64,000 bases of DNA from Ignavibacteriales bacterium (lineage in GTDB: Bacteria > Bacteroidota > Ignavibacteria > Ignavibacteriales > Melioribacteraceae): positions 1,364,001 through 1,428,000 of the forward strand of contig JAPLFG010000003.1 in NCBI GenBank assembly GCA_026390795.1, given 5' to 3'. Shown here piece after piece: positions 8,782-17,035 of this stretch. The position numbers were made by a program, and so were the translations under genes. The first letter of the stretch is position 1; each line of letters starts with the position of its first letter. Below the pieces are notes generated by a model. That model was not told the origin of the DNA and made no database searches. It worked only from the letters and a program-made list of their open reading frames with translations.

Positions 8782-9378
8782 ATGAACGAAGTTTGGAACA
8801 AACGTTATTCTGACGAGCAATATTTTTATGGAAAAGAACCGAATCAATTTTTAAAAGATGAACTGGGTAAGATTACTCCCGGCAAAATTTTATTTCTGGG
8901 AGAAGGCGAAGGTAGAGATGCTGTTTACGCAGCAACTCTTGGGTGGAATGCGGATGCCGTTGATTACAGTGAAGCCGGGAAAGAAAAAGCGGAAAAATTA
9001 GCAACAGAAAAAAAAGTAATAATAAATTATCATGTTGAGGATCTAACCAAATTTGCCCCAAAACAAAATTATTACGATGCAGTAGTTTTAATCTATCTTC
9101 ATTTAGAAGCCGATCTGAGAGAACTGGTAAGTAAAAAAGTATTTGAAGCCGCTAAGCAGGGAGGTAAAATTATCCTAGAGGTTTTTGAAAAAGATCAAAT
9201 CAAGAATGGCTCAGGCGGACCAAAGGATTCAGAATTACTATACTCACTCCAAGATATTGTAGAAGATTTTATTGATCTGGAATTTGAAAAGCTCTCAAAA
9301 GAAAGCATCGTTTTGAATGAAGGCGAAGGCCATCAAGGGAAAGCCGCTGTTATTAGATTTGTTGGAACAAAAAAATAA
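8782..9378 (+). CDS. Class I SAM-dependent methyltransferase (TehB-like)
   Basis: 198 aa. The N-terminus MNEVWNKRYSDEQYFYGKEPNQFL and motif I LFLGEGEGRDAVYAA are typical of TehB/thiopurine-type small-molecule methyltransferases. Motif II is DAVDYSEAGKEKA and the post-II strand is DAVVLIYLHLE. Substrate unknown; detoxification of small thiols, selenium or tellurium compounds is a family-level guess. The TetR-type regulator follows on the same strand; its true start at 9512 is 133 nt downstream, with its own promoter-like elements between them. Confidence 0.82.
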   Translation: MNEVWNKRYSDEQYFYGKEPNQFLKDELGKITPGKILFLGEGEGRDAVYAATLGWNADAVDYSEAGKEKAEKLATEKKVIINYHVEDLTKFAPKQNYYDAVVLIYLHLEADLRELVSKKVFEAAKQGGKIILEVFEKDQIKNGSGGPKDSELLYSLQDIVEDFIDLEFEKLSKESIVLNEGEGHQGKAAVIRFVGTKK

Positions 9379-9430
9379 TTCTTCTAAAACCGAGCAAAAA
9401 CAAATCTTTCCGCTTATTTCACGAAACCCA

Positions 9431-9477
9431 GGAAACTATTTCTTGACAAACCAGTTTCCGCTTATTATTTTGGAAAC
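9431..9477 (+). promoter_or_regulatory. Promoter and candidate operator of the tetR-type gene
   Basis: TTGACA (9443-9448), a 17-bp spacer and TATTTT (9466-9471) form a sigma70-like promoter. Three copies of one hexamer interleave with it as inverted repeats: GGAAAC at 9431-9436, GTTTCC at 9453-9458 and GGAAAC at 9472-9477. They flank the -35 and -10 boxes. This is the layout expected for autorepression by the TetR protein encoded directly downstream. Binding is inferred. Confidence 0.5.
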
Positions 9478-9511
9478 CAGAAAAACAAAATTAGTTTCTG
9501 CGGGAGACCTT

Positions 9512-10114
9512 ATGGATGAAAACGAAAAAATATTAGAAGCCATTCAGGACAAGTTTTTTAAAGAAGGTTTTTACAAAACCACCATGGATGAGATCGCTTC
9601 CGAATTGAGGATGAGCAAAAAAACGATTTACAAATTTTTTCCATCAAAGAACAATTTGGTAACTGCTATCGCGATGCGCTTTACGGAACAAATGAAAAGA
9701 AAAATTCTGCCGATACTGGAAAGTGATAAAAACGCAGTTGAAAAACTTTCGGGGCTGATTACTTTATTAAGCAACACTGCCGGGAAGATCGGAGACAGAA
9801 TGTTTGGGGAATTGAAGAATCATTTTCCATCGGTGTGGCAGAAAGTAGATTCATTCAGAACAGAAATGATGTATGGCAACATAACAAAAGTTATAGACCA
9901 GGGGAAACGGGAAGGACTATTCGTCGATTATCCGACACCGATCATTATGAATATTCTGATAAACTCTATAAGGACAACTGTAAACCCTGAGTTTATAATT
10001 AATAATAATTTTTCAATGGTCGTTGCCGCTCAAACAACGTTCAATATAATTATCGGTGGAATTCTTACAGAAAAAGGGAAAAAAGTTTTTAACAAAACAA
10101 TCAATCAGAAATAA
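9512..10114 (+). CDS. TetR/AcrR family transcriptional regulator
   Basis: 200 aa from the ATG at 9512, which is preceded by GGGAG. The frame is open upstream to 9317, but that part overlaps the methyltransferase gene and has no HTH similarity. The N-terminal helix-turn-helix is clear (MDEIASELRMSKKTIYKFFPSKNNLV, about residues 18-43); the C-terminal ligand domain is helical and divergent. It heads the export operon, with tolC-like starting 2 nt after its stop, so it probably represses this operon and itself through the GGAAAC/GTTTCC repeats upstream. The inducer is unknown. Confidence 0.88.
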   Translation: MDENEKILEAIQDKFFKEGFYKTTMDEIASELRMSKKTIYKFFPSKNNLVTAIAMRFTEQMKRKILPILESDKNAVEKLSGLITLLSNTAGKIGDRMFGELKNHFPSVWQKVDSFRTEMMYGNITKVIDQGKREGLFVDYPTPIIMNILINSIRTTVNPEFIINNNFSMVVAAQTTFNIIIGGILTEKGKKVFNKTINQK

Positions 10115-10116
10115 CT

Positions 10117-11379
10117 ATGAAAAATTTAATAGCCATAATTTTATTATTGATATCATCCGCAACAGTATTGCCCCAAACGATACTTACTCTTGATAAATGC
10201 TATGAAAAAGCGCGCGCTAACTTTCCGCTCATCAAACAAAAAGAATATATAGCCAAGAGCAAAGAGTATAGCATAAGCAATGTTTGGAAAGGATACTTTC
10301 CCCAGGCTACAATAAGCGGACAAGCAACGTATCAATCTGACGTAACATCGTTGCCGATCTCTCTTCCGGGAATAAAAATTGAACCGCTGACGAATGATCA
10401 ATACAAAGCCGTGGCAGATGTATCACAAACAATTTACGATGGCGGAATAATGAGCGCGCAAGCGGGTATTCAAAAATCAAATGCTGATGTTGATGACCAG
10501 AAGATTGAAATAGAACTGCTGAAAGTGAAAGACCGGGTTAACCAAATCTATTTTGGAATCCTTTTGTTTAACGAGCAGCTAATTCAAACAGAACTGGTTA
10601 GGAAAGATCTCAATGCGAGTCTTGAAAAGCTGAACGCCGCTTTTACAAACGGAACGGCTACAAAAACAAATGTTGATATTCTGAAAGCCGAATTGTTAAA
10701 AACGGATCAGAGAGAGATAGAACTAAAATCATCACGTAAATCTTTTATTGATATGCTGGGGTTGCTCATTAACGAGCGTTTAGATGAAACGATGAAACTC
10801 GAGCAGCCGGATATTCAAAATGTATACGAATCGAAAGAAATCAATCGCCCCGAAATGAAATTATATTCTTCGCAAGAAAATTTAATTGAAAATCAGAACG
10901 GGCTTACGATCGCAAAGATTCTTCCTAAAGCGAGTTTATTCTTTCAAGGCGGATACGGAAAACCAACTCTTAACATGCTCAAAAATAGTTTTGATTGGTA
11001 TTACATCGCTGGTGCGCGGTTAACGTGGTCGCTTTCTAATTTATATACCTACGGAAACGAGAGCGAAATAAATGAACTCAATAAAAAATCAATTGAAGCT
11101 CAGAAAGAAACTTTTCTTCTCAATACAAATCTTTCTTTGAAACAACAGACCGGAGAGATTGATAAACTGAATGATTTGATAAAAGTTGATAAAGAAATCA
11201 TAGCGATCAGAACTTCTGTAAAAGAATCAACTAAAGCACAACTGGAAAACGGTGTTATTACGTCAAGCGATTTTATACGGGAGCTGAATGCAGAGGATCA
11301 AGCAAAACAGAATTTGTCAATTCACACCATTCAGCTTTTGCTTGCACAGCAGAATTACAAATTAACAACAGGAAACTAA
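10117..11379 (+). CDS. TolC-family outer membrane efflux protein
   Basis: 420 aa with a signal peptide (MKNLIAIILLLISSATVLPQ). Two long alpha-helical repeats are typical of the outer membrane factor family, for example LDKCYEKARANFPLIKQKE near the N-terminus and coiled-coil stretches near 150-210 and 320-400. It should form the trimeric exit duct of the export system whose membrane-fusion protein, ATPases and permeases follow. It starts 2 nt after the tetR stop, so translation is probably coupled. The exported substrate is not evident. Confidence 0.88.
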   Translation: MKNLIAIILLLISSATVLPQTILTLDKCYEKARANFPLIKQKEYIAKSKEYSISNVWKGYFPQATISGQATYQSDVTSLPISLPGIKIEPLTNDQYKAVADVSQTIYDGGIMSAQAGIQKSNADVDDQKIEIELLKVKDRVNQIYFGILLFNEQLIQTELVRKDLNASLEKLNAAFTNGTATKTNVDILKAELLKTDQREIELKSSRKSFIDMLGLLINERLDETMKLEQPDIQNVYESKEINRPEMKLYSSQENLIENQNGLTIAKILPKASLFFQGGYGKPTLNMLKNSFDWYYIAGARLTWSLSNLYTYGNESEINELNKKSIEAQKETFLLNTNLSLKQQTGEIDKLNDLIKVDKEIIAIRTSVKESTKAQLENGVITSSDFIRELNAEDQAKQNLSIHTIQLLLAQQNYKLTTGN

Positions 11380-11445
11380 TTGCCAACGGCGGATTTAAAT
11401 AAATTGCTTATAAAATTTTATTAATAACAAAACGCAGAAACCATT

Positions 11446-12432
11446 ATGAAAACGATATTAAACAGATTTAAATATGTTTTGTCATTACTAGGGCAAAGCC
11501 CGAAGCAATCCAATAACGAAAAAAGATTGCTTCACTTCGTTCGCAATGAATTTCTACTTGCCATAATTTTGTCGTTGATTCTATTTAGCTGTGGTACCGG
11601 CGATGGTAAATTTGACGCAACCGGAACTTTCGAGTCGGAAGAAGTAATTGTTTCATCAGAAGCGATGGGCAAGCTTGTTAAATTCGATGTTGAAGAAGGC
11701 GCAACACTGAAACAAAATCAGCTGGTTGGAATTGTCGATACGGTTCAATTATATCTAAAGAAGAAACAGCTCGAAGCATCAATAAAAGCGGTGTTGAGCA
11801 AACAGCCGGATATCGCGACACAACTTGCAGCAATTGAAGAACAAATAAAAACCGCGACAACTGAAAAAAAGAGAATCGAAAACCTAGTCAAATCAAATGC
11901 GGCAACTACAAAACAACTTGATGATATAAACGCATCACTTGATTTGTTGAACAAGCAGCACACCGCACTGAAATCAAATCTTACTATTACCAGACAAGGA
12001 CTGCAGAGTGAAACATATCCTCTTCAAATTCAGATCGAGCAAATTCAGGATCAGATAAATAAGAGCATAATTAAAAATCCGGTTGATGGAACGGTCCTTA
12101 CCCGTTACGCAAAACAAAATGAAGTTACGGCGAAAGGAAAAGCTCTTTACAAGATTGCAGATCTTTCCAATATGACTTTACGCGCATACATAACTGGTGA
12201 TCAGCTGGGACAAGTTAAGTTTGGACAAAAAGTAAAAGTGTTTGTTGATAAAGGCGATGGCGAGCAAAAAGAAATGAGCGGAGAAATTTATTGGGTTTCT
12301 TCTAAAGCAGAATTCACACCGAAAACAATTCAAACAAAAGACGAACGCGCGAACTTAGTCTATGCTGTTAAGATAAGAGTGGTTAACGACAGTTATTTGA
12401 AAATCGGTATGTATGGCGAAGTTAAATTCTAA
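11446..12432 (+). CDS. HlyD/YbhG-type membrane fusion lipoprotein with an in-frame repeat insertion
   Basis: 328 aa periplasmic adaptor. It has the lipoyl/barrel halves (VIVSSEAMGKLVKFDVEEGA and KNPVDGTVLTRYAKQNEV) and a central coiled coil (about residues 100-210), as in YbhG. The N-terminus is odd. Codons 12-35 are a palindromic repeat of exactly 69 nt (11481-11549). Removing it in frame restores a textbook lipoprotein signal: MKTILNRFKYVL joined to FLLAIILSLILFSCG, with Cys26 as lipid anchor. As encoded, the signal has an unusually long n-region and the lipobox Cys is residue 49. It should link the ABC permeases to the TolC-like duct. Confidence 0.85.
   Translation: MKTILNRFKYVLSLLGQSPKQSNNEKRLLHFVRNEFLLAIILSLILFSCGTGDGKFDATGTFESEEVIVSSEAMGKLVKFDVEEGATLKQNQLVGIVDTVQLYLKKKQLEASIKAVLSKQPDIATQLAAIEEQIKTATTEKKRIENLVKSNAATTKQLDDINASLDLLNKQHTALKSNLTITRQGLQSETYPLQIQIEQIQDQINKSIIKNPVDGTVLTRYAKQNEVTAKGKALYKIADLSNMTLRAYITGDQLGQVKFGQKVKVFVDKGDGEQKEMSGEIYWVSSKAEFTPKTIQTKDERANLVYAVKIRVVNDSYLKIGMYGEVKF
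11481..11549 (+). repeat. Palindromic repeat family A, intragenic copy
   Basis: The left arm starts GTCATTACTAGGGC, contains the hairpin GGGCaaaGCCC and ends GAAGCAATC. After a 14-nt centre the right arm runs from GATTGC to TCGCAATGA. Right-arm bases 11527-11546 are identical over 20 nt to 17822-17841. The length is a multiple of three and the element is open in the host gene's frame. Confidence 0.85.
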
Positions 12433-12440
12433 AGAATAAC

Positions 12441-13355
12441 ATGAAAGCAGTCGTACTGGAAAATATTGTAAAGTCGTACACAACCAAGAAATCAACAGTT
12501 AATGCCGTTAATGACGTTTCTTTTTCTGTTGAAGAGGGAGAAATATTCGGCTTGATCGGCCCGGACGGATCCGGTAAAACATCCATCTTCAGGATTCTTA
12601 CAACTCTTCTTCTCGCCGACAAAGGAAGCGCGAGCGTTCTTGGTTACGATGTTGTAAAAGATTGGAAAGCGATAAGAAACATTATCGGCTACATGCCTGG
12701 AAAATTTTCGCTTTACCAGGATTTAACGGTTGAAGAAAATCTTGAATTCTTTGCGACAATTTTTAATACAACCATTCAAGAAAATTATAATTTGATTTCC
12801 GACATTTATAAACAGCTCGAACCGTTCAAAACAAGAAGAGCAGGAAAGCTTAGCGGCGGTATGAAACAAAAACTCGCGTTGAGCTGCGCGCTGATTCACA
12901 AACCGAAAATTTTATTTTTAGATGAACCAACGACCGGCGTCGATCCGGTTTCACGAAAAGAATTTTGGGAAATGTTGAAGCGGCTTAAAGCGCAGGGAAT
13001 CACTATTATTGTTTCAACTCCCTATATGGATGAAGCAAAACTTTGCGACCGGATTGCTCTTCTGCAAAACGGAAAAATTCTGAAGATCGATTTACCGCAA
13101 AACATTGTTAATGAGTTTGGCGAGAATCTTTACGCGGTGCATTCCGAAAACATGTTTACTCTTCTTAACAATCTTCGCGCATACCCTCAAACTGAAAATT
13201 GCTTCGCATTCGGAGACAAACATCACCTTACATTGAAAGAGGATGACGTTAAGCAGTTGAATGAATATTTGAATAAATCGGGACAGAAAAATTTTACAAT
13301 TAACAAAATTGAACCGGGAATAGAAGATTGCTTCATGCAATTAATGAAGCGGTAA
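12441..13355 (+). CDS. ABC transporter ATP-binding protein (YbhF N-half type)
   Basis: 304 aa. Walker A is GPDGSGKTS (40-48), the signature LSGGM (137-141), and Walker B ILFLDEP (157-163). The H-loop reads STPYMDEA (192-199), so the switch histidine is replaced by Pro194. This matches the N-terminal nucleotide-binding half of YbhF-type tandem ATPases, here encoded as a separate gene. It should pair with the next ATPase, which keeps its histidine but has an altered signature, giving an asymmetric heterodimer. It drives the two ABC-2 permeases encoded downstream. Confidence 0.9.
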   Translation: MKAVVLENIVKSYTTKKSTVNAVNDVSFSVEEGEIFGLIGPDGSGKTSIFRILTTLLLADKGSASVLGYDVVKDWKAIRNIIGYMPGKFSLYQDLTVEENLEFFATIFNTTIQENYNLISDIYKQLEPFKTRRAGKLSGGMKQKLALSCALIHKPKILFLDEPTTGVDPVSRKEFWEMLKRLKAQGITIIVSTPYMDEAKLCDRIALLQNGKILKIDLPQNIVNEFGENLYAVHSENMFTLLNNLRAYPQTENCFAFGDKHHLTLKEDDVKQLNEYLNKSGQKNFTINKIEPGIEDCFMQLMKR

Positions 13356-13412
13356 AACCGCTTTTAATAACTTTGGCATTATGGTCGGGTCTCCATAACG
13401 AAAAATAAAAAT

Positions 13413-14159
13413 ATGACTACAAAAGAAATAGTAATAAAGACGGATAAGCTTACAAAAAAATTCGGCGATTTTGTCGCAGTGGATCAAGTTTCGTTTGAGG
13501 TATATAAAGGAGAAATCTTTGGATTCCTCGGCGCTAATGGCGCGGGAAAAACAACGGCTATCAAAATGCTTATCGGTATTTCAAAGCCGAGTTCCGGTAA
13601 TGCGCAGATAGCCGGTTTTGATGTTTATAAACAGACGGAACAAATAAAAAAGAATATCGGCTACATGAGTCAGAAATTTTCACTGTATGAAGACTTAACA
13701 ATAAAAGAAAATATCCAACTCTTCGGCGGAATTTACGGTCTGACAGACAAAGAAATTGAAACGAAAAGCGGAGCGTTGATTGATAAACTAAATTTATCAA
13801 ACGAAGCGGATAAAGTTGTTAGTTCTCTTCCGCTCGGCTGGAAACAAAAACTCGCGTTCAGCATAGCAATTTTGCATGAACCGAAAATAGTTTTTCTTGA
13901 TGAACCGACCGGTGGGGTTGACCCGATTACGCGCAGACAATTTTGGGATATGATTTACGAAGCGGCACACAATGGAATTACTGCATTTGTTACAACGCAT
14001 TACATGGATGAGGCGGAATATTGTGACCGTGTTTCTATCATGGTGGACGGCGTAATTACGGCTCTTGATTCTCCAAAGGGATTGAAAGAAAAATACAAAG
14101 CGGAAACGATGGAAGATGTTTTTGTTCTCTTAGCGCGAAGCGCAAAGAGAGGAGAATAA
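13413..14159 (+). CDS. ABC transporter ATP-binding protein (YbhF C-half type)
   Basis: 248 aa. Walker A is GANGAGKTT (40-48), Walker B IVFLDEP, and the H-loop TTHYMDEAE keeps His196. The signature is LPLGW (139-143) instead of LSGGQ, a variant seen in the second half of YbhF/RbbA-like ATPases. With the preceding gene it should form a heterodimeric motor for drug or lipid export. The permease genes follow, but 400 nt away, because a repeat-bracketed GIY-YIG gene separates them. Confidence 0.9.
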   Translation: MTTKEIVIKTDKLTKKFGDFVAVDQVSFEVYKGEIFGFLGANGAGKTTAIKMLIGISKPSSGNAQIAGFDVYKQTEQIKKNIGYMSQKFSLYEDLTIKENIQLFGGIYGLTDKEIETKSGALIDKLNLSNEADKVVSSLPLGWKQKLAFSIAILHEPKIVFLDEPTGGVDPITRRQFWDMIYEAAHNGITAFVTTHYMDEAEYCDRVSIMVDGVITALDSPKGLKEKYKAETMEDVFVLLARSAKRGE

Positions 14160-14171
14160 ATTGTAGTTGTT

Positions 14172-14550
14172 GTCATTACGAGGAACGAAGTGACGAAGTA
14201 ATCTCAAATCAAATGAACGTCATGGAAAAGAAATACTACATATATATAATGACAAACAAAAACGATAGGGTATTATATACTGGAGTTACAGGCGATCTAA
14301 TTAAAAGAGTATATGAGCATAAGGAAAAAATAGTAGACGGATTTACGAAAAGGTATAATATGAATAAGTTGGTTTATTATGAAGAATATAATGAGATTCT
14401 GAGTGCTATTGAAAGAGAAAAACAAATAAAAGCCGGTTCACGAAAGAAGAAATTAGAATTAGTAAACAGAATGAATCCGGAATGAAAAGATTTGTATCAA
14501 GAAATATTGTGAGATTGCTTCTTCCGCGTAAAACGCGGAATCGCAATGAC
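14172..14550 (+). mobile_element. Putative GIY-YIG cassette bracketed by palindromic arms
   Basis: The left arm (14172-14205) runs from GTCATTACGAGGAACGAAG to GTAATCTC. The right arm (14511-14550) runs from GAGATTGCTTC, through the hairpin TTCCGCGtaaaaCGCGGAA, to TCGCAATGAC. The arms are the two halves of the family A element, but with the nuclease gene 14213-14485 between them. The unit sits in the ABC export operon between ATPase and permease, on the same strand. The mobile status is inference from this arrangement. Confidence 0.5.
14213..14485 (+). CDS. Small GIY-YIG endonuclease (UPF0213/YhbQ-like)
   Basis: 90 aa, essentially one GIY-YIG domain. It has YYIYIMTNKN (first Tyr pair), the YTGVTGD strand with the conserved Gly, the catalytic Arg and His in IKRVYEHK, and the metal-binding Glu region in LVYYEEYNEILSAIEREKQIK. 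All key catalytic residues look intact. A Met three codons in (14222) is an alternative start. It interrupts an otherwise tight ABC exporter operon and lies between the two arms of a palindromic repeat, suggesting a selfish or mobile unit. DNA target and activity are unknown. Confidence 0.85.
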   Translation: MNVMEKKYYIYIMTNKNDRVLYTGVTGDLIKRVYEHKEKIVDGFTKRYNMNKLVYYEEYNEILSAIEREKQIKAGSRKKKLELVNRMNPE

Positions 14551-14564
14551 AAGCGAAAAAAACT

Positions 14565-15668
14565 ATGAAACAGTTATTAACATTTGTAAGAAAAGAATTT
14601 CACCATATACTGCGCGATACGAGATCAATGCTTGTTCTGCTCGGTCTGCCAATCGTTCAGCTTCTGATATTCGGTTTCGCTATAACCAATGAAACACGAA
14701 ACGTAAATATTGCAATTCTTGACAACTCGAAAGATGGGGCAACACAAAACATTATCTCAAAAATTGAAAGCAGTAAATATTTTGATCTTTATGAAACGCT
14801 TACTTCAAACGATCAGATTGAAAAAGCATTCAAAACCGGAAAAATAAAAGTGGCGATAGTTTTTCAGCAAAATTTTCAAAACGATTTAGCTCATTCCAAC
14901 AAAGCACAAATTCAAATAATTGCCGACGGCTCTGATCCTAACCAGGCAACAACTTTAACAAATTACCTAAGCTCAATTATAATAGAATACCAAAACGAAC
15001 TGAATCAACAAAATAATCTCCCATACACAATTAATACTGAAATGAGAATGCTCTACAATCCGGAATTAAAGGGAGCGTATTCATCGGTCCCCGGTGTTAT
15101 GGGAATGATTCTTCTTCTCATTTCAACAATGATGACTTCCATAGCGATTGTAAAAGAGAAAGAACTTGGAACGATGGAAATTCTGCTTGTCTCGCCAATG
15201 AAGCCGGCGCTTGTAATTCTTAGTAAAGTAATTCCTTACTTTATTGTTTCGCTTGTTAACATTGCAACAATTTTATTGCTGAGTGTTTTTGTTTTGGGAA
15301 TGCCGATTCAAGGAAGCATCTTGTTATTAATCGCGGTTACAATTTTGTATATCCTTTGCGCGCTTTCACTTGGAATTCTTATTTCAACAGTTACAAATTC
15401 ACAATTAGCGGCGATGTTAATTTCTCTTCTCGGATTAATGCTTCCGGTTGTGATGTTAAGCGGTTACGCATTTCCAGTCGCGAACATGCCGGTTATATTG
15501 CAAGTGCTGTCGAATATCGTCCCGGCAAAATGGTACATAATAATGGTGAAGTCGGTAATGATAAAAGGAATGGGCGTTGCCGGAATCTGGAAAGAGTCTT
15601 TGATAATTTCCGGGATGACACTCTTCTTTCTTTTGATCAGCATAAAACGTTTTAAGATCAGGCTATAA
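14565..15668 (+). CDS. ABC-2 type transport permease (YbhS-like)
   Basis: 367 aa. One N-terminal membrane helix (LVLLGLPIVQLLIFGFAI, about 23-41) is followed by a periplasmic domain to about residue 175 and then five C-terminal helices, the ABC2_membrane_3 topology. A short conserved cytoplasmic loop KEKELGTMEILLVSPM follows the second helix. Its stop overlaps the start of the second permease by one base (TAATG), so the two are coupled. With that protein and the two ATPases it forms the inner membrane part of a YbhGFSR-like tripartite exporter. Confidence 0.9.
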   Translation: MKQLLTFVRKEFHHILRDTRSMLVLLGLPIVQLLIFGFAITNETRNVNIAILDNSKDGATQNIISKIESSKYFDLYETLTSNDQIEKAFKTGKIKVAIVFQQNFQNDLAHSNKAQIQIIADGSDPNQATTLTNYLSSIIIEYQNELNQQNNLPYTINTEMRMLYNPELKGAYSSVPGVMGMILLLISTMMTSIAIVKEKELGTMEILLVSPMKPALVILSKVIPYFIVSLVNIATILLLSVFVLGMPIQGSILLLIAVTILYILCALSLGILISTVTNSQLAAMLISLLGLMLPVVMLSGYAFPVANMPVILQVLSNIVPAKWYIIMVKSVMIKGMGVAGIWKESLIISGMTLFFLLISIKRFKIRL

Positions 15669-16786
15669 TGAGAACATTAATATTTTTACTTAGAAAAGAA
15701 TTTTTACAAATCTTTCGGAATAAATTAATTCTGCGGATGATATTTGTCATGCCGATAATGCAGCTTATTCTTCTCCCCTTTGCCGCGAATTATGAAATGA
15801 AAAATATTTTGCTCAGCATTGTTGACAAAGATCATTCCGAATACTCCAGAAAATTAATAATTGAATTTACCTCCACCGGCTATTTCAAATTAACCAGCAC
15901 ATCTCCTTCTTATGAAAAAGCTCTTAAGGTTATTGAAGACGATAAAGCAGATTTAATAATTGAAATTCCGCAAGGTTTTGAACGGGACTTAATTCGGGAC
16001 AACCAAACCAAGATTATGATATCGGCAAATGCAATCAACGGGCAAACTTCCGGACTGGCTGTTTCTTATTCAAACGCAATCATAAGAGAATTTAATAATG
16101 ATGTCCGCGCTGAGTGGATTCAGCAGCCGCGGTTGAGTCCGCAGCCGGTGGTTGAAATTACAAGTTCAAACTGGTTCAATCCCAAAATGAATTATAAATA
16201 TTTTATTGTTCCCGGTGTTCTTGCGCTGCTTGTTACTTTAGTCGGATTCATTTTAACGTCTCTCAATATTGTTAAGGAAAAAGAAGCGGGAACTATAGAA
16301 CAGCTTAATGTTTCTCCCATCAAGAAATATCAATTCATTCTTGGCAAACTTATTCCGTTTTGGATTTTAGGAATGCTTGTTCTAATGCTTGGATTCGTGA
16401 TTAGTTTTATTATATATGGAATTTTTCCGCAAGGGAGTTTTCTTGTTGGATTTCTTTTTGCAGGAATCTATTTAATTGCCATTCTAGGATTCGGATTGTT
16501 CACTTCAACGTTTGCGGAAACACAACAGCAGGCAATGTTCATAGCATATTTCTTCATGATGATTTTTGTTCTGCTCGGCGGTTTATTCGCGCCAATTGAA
16601 AACATGCCGGACTGGGCGCAGTATTTAACATACATTAATCCTGTACGTTATTTGATTGAAGTTATGCGGATGCTTGTGCTGAAAGGAAGCGGCTTTTGGG
16701 ATTTACGTTATTATTTTCTTATTGTAACCGGTTTTGCGCTTGTCTTCAACGGGTTGGCAATTTGGAATTATAAAAAAACGAATTAA
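15668..16786 (+). CDS. ABC-2 type transport permease (YbhR-like)
   Basis: 372 aa, same topology as the preceding permease: N-terminal helix (MIFVMPIMQLILLPFA), periplasmic domain, then five helices with the loop KEKEAGTIEQLNVSPI. Probably the heterodimer partner of the upstream permease. It is the last gene of the export operon; a multi-hairpin repeat follows at 16845 and could act as a transcription end or mRNA-stabilising structure. Confidence 0.9.
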   Translation: MRTLIFLLRKEFLQIFRNKLILRMIFVMPIMQLILLPFAANYEMKNILLSIVDKDHSEYSRKLIIEFTSTGYFKLTSTSPSYEKALKVIEDDKADLIIEIPQGFERDLIRDNQTKIMISANAINGQTSGLAVSYSNAIIREFNNDVRAEWIQQPRLSPQPVVEITSSNWFNPKMNYKYFIVPGVLALLVTLVGFILTSLNIVKEKEAGTIEQLNVSPIKKYQFILGKLIPFWILGMLVLMLGFVISFIIYGIFPQGSFLVGFLFAGIYLIAILGFGLFTSTFAETQQQAMFIAYFFMMIFVLLGGLFAPIENMPDWAQYLTYINPVRYLIEVMRMLVLKGSGFWDLRYYFLIVTGFALVFNGLAIWNYKKTN

Positions 16787-16844
16787 AAATTATTTGCTGA
16801 AACAGCAAGAAAAATATATTAAATAAATGAAAATGATTGTCTCT

Positions 16845-17004
16845 ACCCGTTGTGTGAATTAGAATATAAACCGTTAAAACGGTTCTGACATTGTGTTTTG
16901 TGTTTCTAACCCCGCGATTAATCGCGGGGTTAATCAATGAAACAATGTTTTTTTTAACTGTTTCAACAGTTTATTAAACTATATTTTTTAATTCACACAA
17001 CACG
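16845..17004 (+). repeat. Multi-hairpin repeat family B, copy 1
   Basis: Outer arms GTTGTGTGAATTA (16849-16861) and its exact complement (16989-17001) enclose three palindromes: AACCGTTaaAACGGTT (16869-16884), a perfect 26-bp palindrome centred on GATTAATC with GC-rich arms (16907-16932), and AACTGTTtcAACAGTT (16956-16971). The same modules in the opposite orientation occur at 50769-50923. It is a composite REP-like element, probably non-autonomous. Confidence 0.8.
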
Positions 17005-17035
17005 TTGCTTCGTTTAAAAAATCGATGGTACCAAA

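Noticed and set aside
14172-14550. Classical insertion sequence
   Set aside because: No transposase, and I could not identify target-site duplications; only a GIY-YIG gene between palindromic arms, so it is listed as a putative cassette.
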